Assembly (NCBI RefSeq): GCF_030127125.1
Contig: NZ_CP126156.1
Coordinates: 186,001 to 250,000, forward strand
Source of the DNA: Halobaculum litoreum
GTDB lineage: Archaea > Halobacteriota > Halobacteria > Halobacteriales > Haloferacaceae
DNA length: 64,000 nucleotides
Direction: 5' to 3'
The first letter of the stretch is position 1. Every line of letters begins with the position of its first letter. Below, piece after piece: positions 61,271 to 64,000 of this stretch. The position numbers and the translations under genes are program-made. The notes below the pieces were generated by a model, which worked only from the letters and a program-made list of their open reading frames with translations, searched no databases and was not told the origin of the DNA.

Positions 61271-61957
61271 TTACACCGCCGCGTCGGCGGTCATCTCGTC
61301 GACGGGCTCCGCGGCGTCGTCACGCGACTCGAAGTACACGTGGGCGATGGCGGCCGCGAGGATCGGGCCGGAGACGGCGTTCAGGAGCACCGCGGAGATG
61401 CCCGTGGTCGCGAGGTCCGTGCTGATCAACGCGAGGATCCCGGCCGCGATCGCCTGGAGGACGAACACGACGAGGAACACGCCGAGCAGCCGCAGGACGT
61501 TCCCGCGGCCCAGCGCCCAGCCCTCGCGCAGCGAGTCGACGATCCCGCGGTCGCTCAGCGCGGCGACCGGCAGCGCGGGCGCCAGCCGGGCGGCGATGTA
61601 CAGCCCGGGGAGCACGAGCGCGATCAGCCCCAGGACCACCGCGAACGTGTACGCGAGGCCGACGACGAGCAGCGTCACGTAGCGCTCGCGGACGTCGGCC
61701 GCGATGGCGTTCAGGCCGCGCGCGTGCAGGCGGACGTCGTCGGCGACGGTGACGTACGCGACGCCGAGCACGAACGTCGTGACGAGCAGCGCGAGCAGCC
61801 CCCCGACGAGCGGGACGTAGCCGACCAGCCCGGCGAGCAGGAACAGCCCGACGAGCTCGGGGTTCTCCCGGACGCGGACGGCCGCCCAGGTCACGAGTCG
61901 GCGCACGCCGAGGCGCTCGACACGGTCGATCGGTTGTGTGGTTACGGTAGTGGACAT
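61271..61957 (-). CDS. Polytopic membrane protein of unknown function
   Basis: A 228-residue membrane protein with about six hydrophobic segments; the first begins near residue 35 after a basic N-terminus (DRVERLGVRRLVTWAAVRVR). Pairs of glycines and prolines in the segments (VGYVPLVGGLLALL) and the loop DRGIVDSLREGWALGRGN resemble uncharacterised multi-span proteins seen next to cell-surface or stress genes. No function is assigned. A 30-bp inverted repeat lies between its start and the upstream AT-rich sequence and could be an operator. Confidence 0.65.
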   Translation of the reverse strand: MSTTVTTQPIDRVERLGVRRLVTWAAVRVRENPELVGLFLLAGLVGYVPLVGGLLALLVTTFVLGVAYVTVADDVRLHARGLNAIAADVRERYVTLLVVGLAYTFAVVLGLIALVLPGLYIAARLAPALPVAALSDRGIVDSLREGWALGRGNVLRLLGVFLVVFVLQAIAAGILALISTDLATTGISAVLLNAVSGPILAAAIAHVYFESRDDAAEPVDEMTADAAV

Positions 61958-61977
61958 TGTGATTCTCCGATATCCCG

Positions 61978-62007
61978 ACCCACGGAATACCTTCGTTCCT
62001 AGTGGGT
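61978..62007. promoter_or_regulatory. Inverted repeat upstream of the membrane-protein gene
   Basis: Arms ACCCAC-GGAA (61978-61987) and TTCC-TA-GTGGGT (61996-62007) are complementary apart from a 2-base bulge, with an 8-base centre (TACCTTCG). It covers the region 21-50 bases before the ATG at 61957, where a promoter is expected, so it may be an operator. Confidence 0.4.
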
Positions 62008-62061
62008 GCGTGAGCTAATAAAGTAGTAGTGCGACGGGCTATCTCGGCGCTCGCGGCCCGC

Positions 62062-63342
62062 TCAGGGCCGTCGCTCGGCGATCGCCAGCACCGCGGCCGT
62101 GAGGAAGTCGACGCCGATGTCGAGCGACTCCTCCTCGACGTCGAACGTGCTGGTGTGGTGGCCGCCGGGGTGGCTCGTGCCGACGCCGACGTAGCTCGCG
62201 TAGCCGCCGTTCTCCTGCACCGCCTGCATCATGTACGTCGCGTCCTCGCTGCCGCCCAACTCGTCGCGTTCGACCACGTTCGTCACGCCGTCGACGTCGC
62301 CCGCGACGGGCGCGATGGCGTCGATCAGTTCCTGGTCGCTGGTCGCCGACGGCGCGCGCCCGAGCGTCTCGACGTCCACGTCCACCTCGTGCATGTCGGC
62401 CGCGGACTCGATGACCCGGGTCGCCTTCCCGTCCATGTACTCCATCAGCTCGGTGGTGCCGCCGCGCACCTCGCCCTCGACGAAGCACTCCTCGGGGATG
62501 ATGTTCGTCGCCGTGCCGCCGCCGACGACGCCCGCGTTCACGCGCGTCGGCCCGTCGGCGTGGCGCGGGATGCCGTAGAGGTTCTGGATGGCCGCCGCCG
62601 CCGCCTGCACCGTGTTGCGCCCCTGCTCGGGGTGGCCGCCCGCGTGGGAGGGCTCGCCCTCGAACTCCGCGAGGAAGTGCGAGACGGCGAGGAAGCCGTC
62701 GATGCCGCAGATGACCTCGCCCGTCGGGTGGTCGAGGCCGACGTGCGCGGCGAGGAAGTACTCGACGTCCTCGATCAACGCGGAGTCGGCCATCGGCTTG
62801 CCGCCGACGATCTGCTCCTCGCCGGGCTGGAAGAACACCTTCAGCGTCCCCTCGAAGTCCGAGGCGAGGATCTCGTCGATCAGGCCGAGCCCGAACGTCG
62901 CGTGGGCGTCGTGGCCGCAGGCGTGCATGTACCCCTCGTGCTCCGAGCGGAACCCCTCGCCGGCGGGGACGTGCGCGCCGTCCTCGGACTCGCGGATCGG
63001 GAGCGCGTCGATGTCGACGCGGACGCCGACGACCGGCCCCTCCCCGCGTTCCAGCACCGCGACCGCGCCGGTGTAGCCGCCCTCGATGGCGGCGAGCACG
63101 TCCTCGTTCGCGCCCGCGGCCCGCGCGCGCTCGAACCACTCGGCGAGTTCGTCGTCGTCGGGGACGTTCATCCGCTCGCTCCCGAGGATCTCCGGGCCGT
63201 AGTGGACGGCGTCGAGGTCGCGCGCCTCGAGCTCGTCGACGATCCGGGCGGTGGTGTAGAACTCGCACCACGCGGGCTCGGGGTGGCGGTGGAGGTCGCG
63301 GCGGAACGCCGACAGGTCGTCGTGGGCGACGGTCTGGCTCAT
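62062..63342 (-). CDS. M20-family amidohydrolase
   Basis: A 426-residue metallo-amidohydrolase of the M20D type (amino-acid amide hydrolase, hippurate hydrolase or IAA-amide hydrolase group). The metal/catalytic motifs are VRVDIDALPI, HACGHDAHATFG and FFQPGEEQIVGG, with HVGLDHPTG later and GHHTSTFDVEEE near the end. The dimerisation domain lies between (HAGGHPEQGRNTVQAAAA). It would cleave N-acylated amino acids or small peptides; specificity cannot be read here. A TATA-like GGATTATCCC (63367-63376) lies 25-34 bases before the ATG. Confidence 0.88.
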   Translation of the reverse strand: MSQTVAHDDLSAFRRDLHRHPEPAWCEFYTTARIVDELEARDLDAVHYGPEILGSERMNVPDDDELAEWFERARAAGANEDVLAAIEGGYTGAVAVLERGEGPVVGVRVDIDALPIRESEDGAHVPAGEGFRSEHEGYMHACGHDAHATFGLGLIDEILASDFEGTLKVFFQPGEEQIVGGKPMADSALIEDVEYFLAAHVGLDHPTGEVICGIDGFLAVSHFLAEFEGEPSHAGGHPEQGRNTVQAAAAAIQNLYGIPRHADGPTRVNAGVVGGGTATNIIPEECFVEGEVRGGTTELMEYMDGKATRVIESAADMHEVDVDVETLGRAPSATSDQELIDAIAPVAGDVDGVTNVVERDELGGSEDATYMMQAVQENGGYASYVGVGTSHPGGHHTSTFDVEEESLDIGVDFLTAAVLAIAERRP

Positions 63343-63415
63343 ACCGGCGCTTCCGTGGCGGCCGGGATAATCCCTGTCCTCGCGGTAGTCCGGACGTGTC
63401 CGGCGGGCGACCGGT

Positions 63416-63877
63416 TCAGGCGGCCGTCCCCGTCGCGTCGGCCGCGTCGGCCTCGTCCGCGTGGACCGTCAACACGGGCCGGTTCGCCGCGCGCACCACG
63501 CGCTCGGTGACGCTCCCGAGGAGGTAGCGGTCGAGCCCCCGCCGGCCGTGGGTCCCCATCACGATCAGGTCCACGTCGTGGTCGGCGGCGTACGCGAGGA
63601 TCTCCCGGTACGCGGTGCCGTCGACGACCGCCTCGACGGCGGGGACGTTCGCCGCCTCCGCCGCCTCGGCGATGCGCGCCACGGCGGCCGCGCCCTCGCG
63701 TTCGAGCGCGTCGCGCACGACGGTGGTGCCGGCCTCCAACACGGAGTAGGCGGTCGCGTCGACGACGTACAACGCGTGGACCGTGGCGCCGAACTCCCGC
63801 GCCAGCGTCAGCGCGTGGTCGACCGCGGCGTCGGCCGCCGGGCTCCCGTCCGTCGGCACGAGGATGTCGTCGTACAT
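63416..63877 (-). CDS. Universal stress protein (UspA family)
   Basis: A 153-residue UspA protein. It starts [22 protein letters not shown] and contains the ATP-binding motif [16 protein letters not shown] (G-2x-G-9x-G-S type). One domain, normal length, with an acidic Ala/Asp tail. It probably binds ATP and takes part in general stress response. An in-frame GTG at 63883 is an alternative start. The ATG at 63877 is preferred because a CTTTTTCC box (63900-63907) then lies at normal spacing. Unlike the double stress protein at 17.2-18.2 kb, it is intact. Confidence 0.9.
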   Translation of the reverse strand: MYDDILVPTDGSPAADAAVDHALTLAREFGATVHALYVVDATAYSVLEAGTTVVRDALEREGAAAVARIAEAAEAANVPAVEAVVDGTAYREILAYAADHDVDLIVMGTHGRRGLDRYLLGSVTERVVRAANRPVLTVHADEADAADATGTAA

Positions 63878-63954
63878 CCCCACACCCTACGCGGCGGGGA
63901 GGAAAAAGCGGGCCGCTCGCTCCGTTCGCGGTGGAACGCCGGGGCCGCCCCGGC

Positions 63955-64000
63955 TCACTCGGCGTCGGCGGCTCCGCCGCCCGCCTCGGCCCCGTCGCCG
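63955..64000 (-). CDS. C-terminal end of a gene running off the right edge
   Basis: A TGA on the minus strand at 63955 ends an acidic Gly/Ala/Glu-rich tail (GDGAEAGGGAADAE). This looks like the disordered acidic C-terminus common in this genome. Too little is visible to say what the gene is. Confidence 0.35.
   Translation of the reverse strand, partial: GDGAEAGGGAADAE

Noticed and set aside
1-64000. tRNA genes, insertion sequences, integrases and prophage genes
   Set aside because: No T-loop consensus with a cloverleaf, no transposase or integrase motif and no terminal inverted repeats were seen; spacers are mostly short.

Overview
The window comes from a haloarchaeon (class Halobacteria). 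Four things show this: very high G+C, acidic Asp/Glu-rich proteins in almost every real frame, Tat-type lipoprotein signals, and leaderless genes whose AT-rich (TATA/BRE-like) box sits about 22-35 bases before the start codon. Families typical of the group are present: CbiX/DR2241, geranylgeranyl reductase, an AbrB-PhoU regulator and a Gfo6-type xylose dehydrogenase. The content is chromosomal and housekeeping-like. I saw no rRNA, tRNA, insertion sequence, integrase, CRISPR array or replication origin. Assignment below class level would be a guess.

Layout. 1-6.5 kb: edge of a K+ channel, a CDGSH Fe-S protein, cytochrome oxidase subunit III, a zinc miniprotein, a membrane protein coupled to a membrane-anchored zinc finger, and a long coiled-coil protein. 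6.5-19 kb: a winged-helix protein, purA, truncated hemoglobin, peroxiredoxin-like protein, UbiA prenyltransferase, DUF547, Trm112-like protein, CbiX with DR2241 (cobalamin/siroheme branch), cysS, a double universal stress protein, DUF357 and an Lrp/AsnC regulator. 19-25.6 kb: an APC permease with two stress-protein-like domains, thioredoxin reductase, a 69-bp tandem repeat, a ZIP metal transporter and an M24 peptidase. 25.7-33 kb: MFS transporter, PfkB sugar kinase with a sugar isomerase, a sensor kinase and acyl-CoA dehydrogenase. 33-38.4 kb: RIO-like kinase, a cupredoxin lipoprotein, and an aldehyde dehydrogenase and xylose dehydrogenase separated by a 533-bp structured spacer. 38.7-46.5 kb: nitrilase-type hydrolase with an SRPBCC protein, small regulators, a duplicated WHy/LEA14 protein, AbrB-PhoU, NAD kinase-like and DICT proteins. 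46.5-50.6 kb: an extracellular CARDB-like protein coupled to an RND/MMPL exporter. 50.7-59 kb: acylphosphatase, a DMT transporter, a phosphohexomutase-family enzyme and a complete BMP-type nucleoside ABC transporter. 59-64 kb: archaeal lipid geranylgeranyl reductase, membrane proteins, an M20 amidohydrolase and a stress protein.

About a dozen genes are interrupted by one or two single-base frame changes, nearly always in short G or C runs, with the continuing frame clearly coding. I read these mainly as sequence or assembly errors and give the span of the repaired gene, marked as frameshifted. The clearest working units are the nucleoside uptake operon with its neighbouring mutase, the secreted-protein/RND pair, CbiX-DR2241, and the two pentose-type dehydrogenases. 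An inverted repeat before the APC permease is a good candidate operator for the adjacent Lrp/AsnC regulator.
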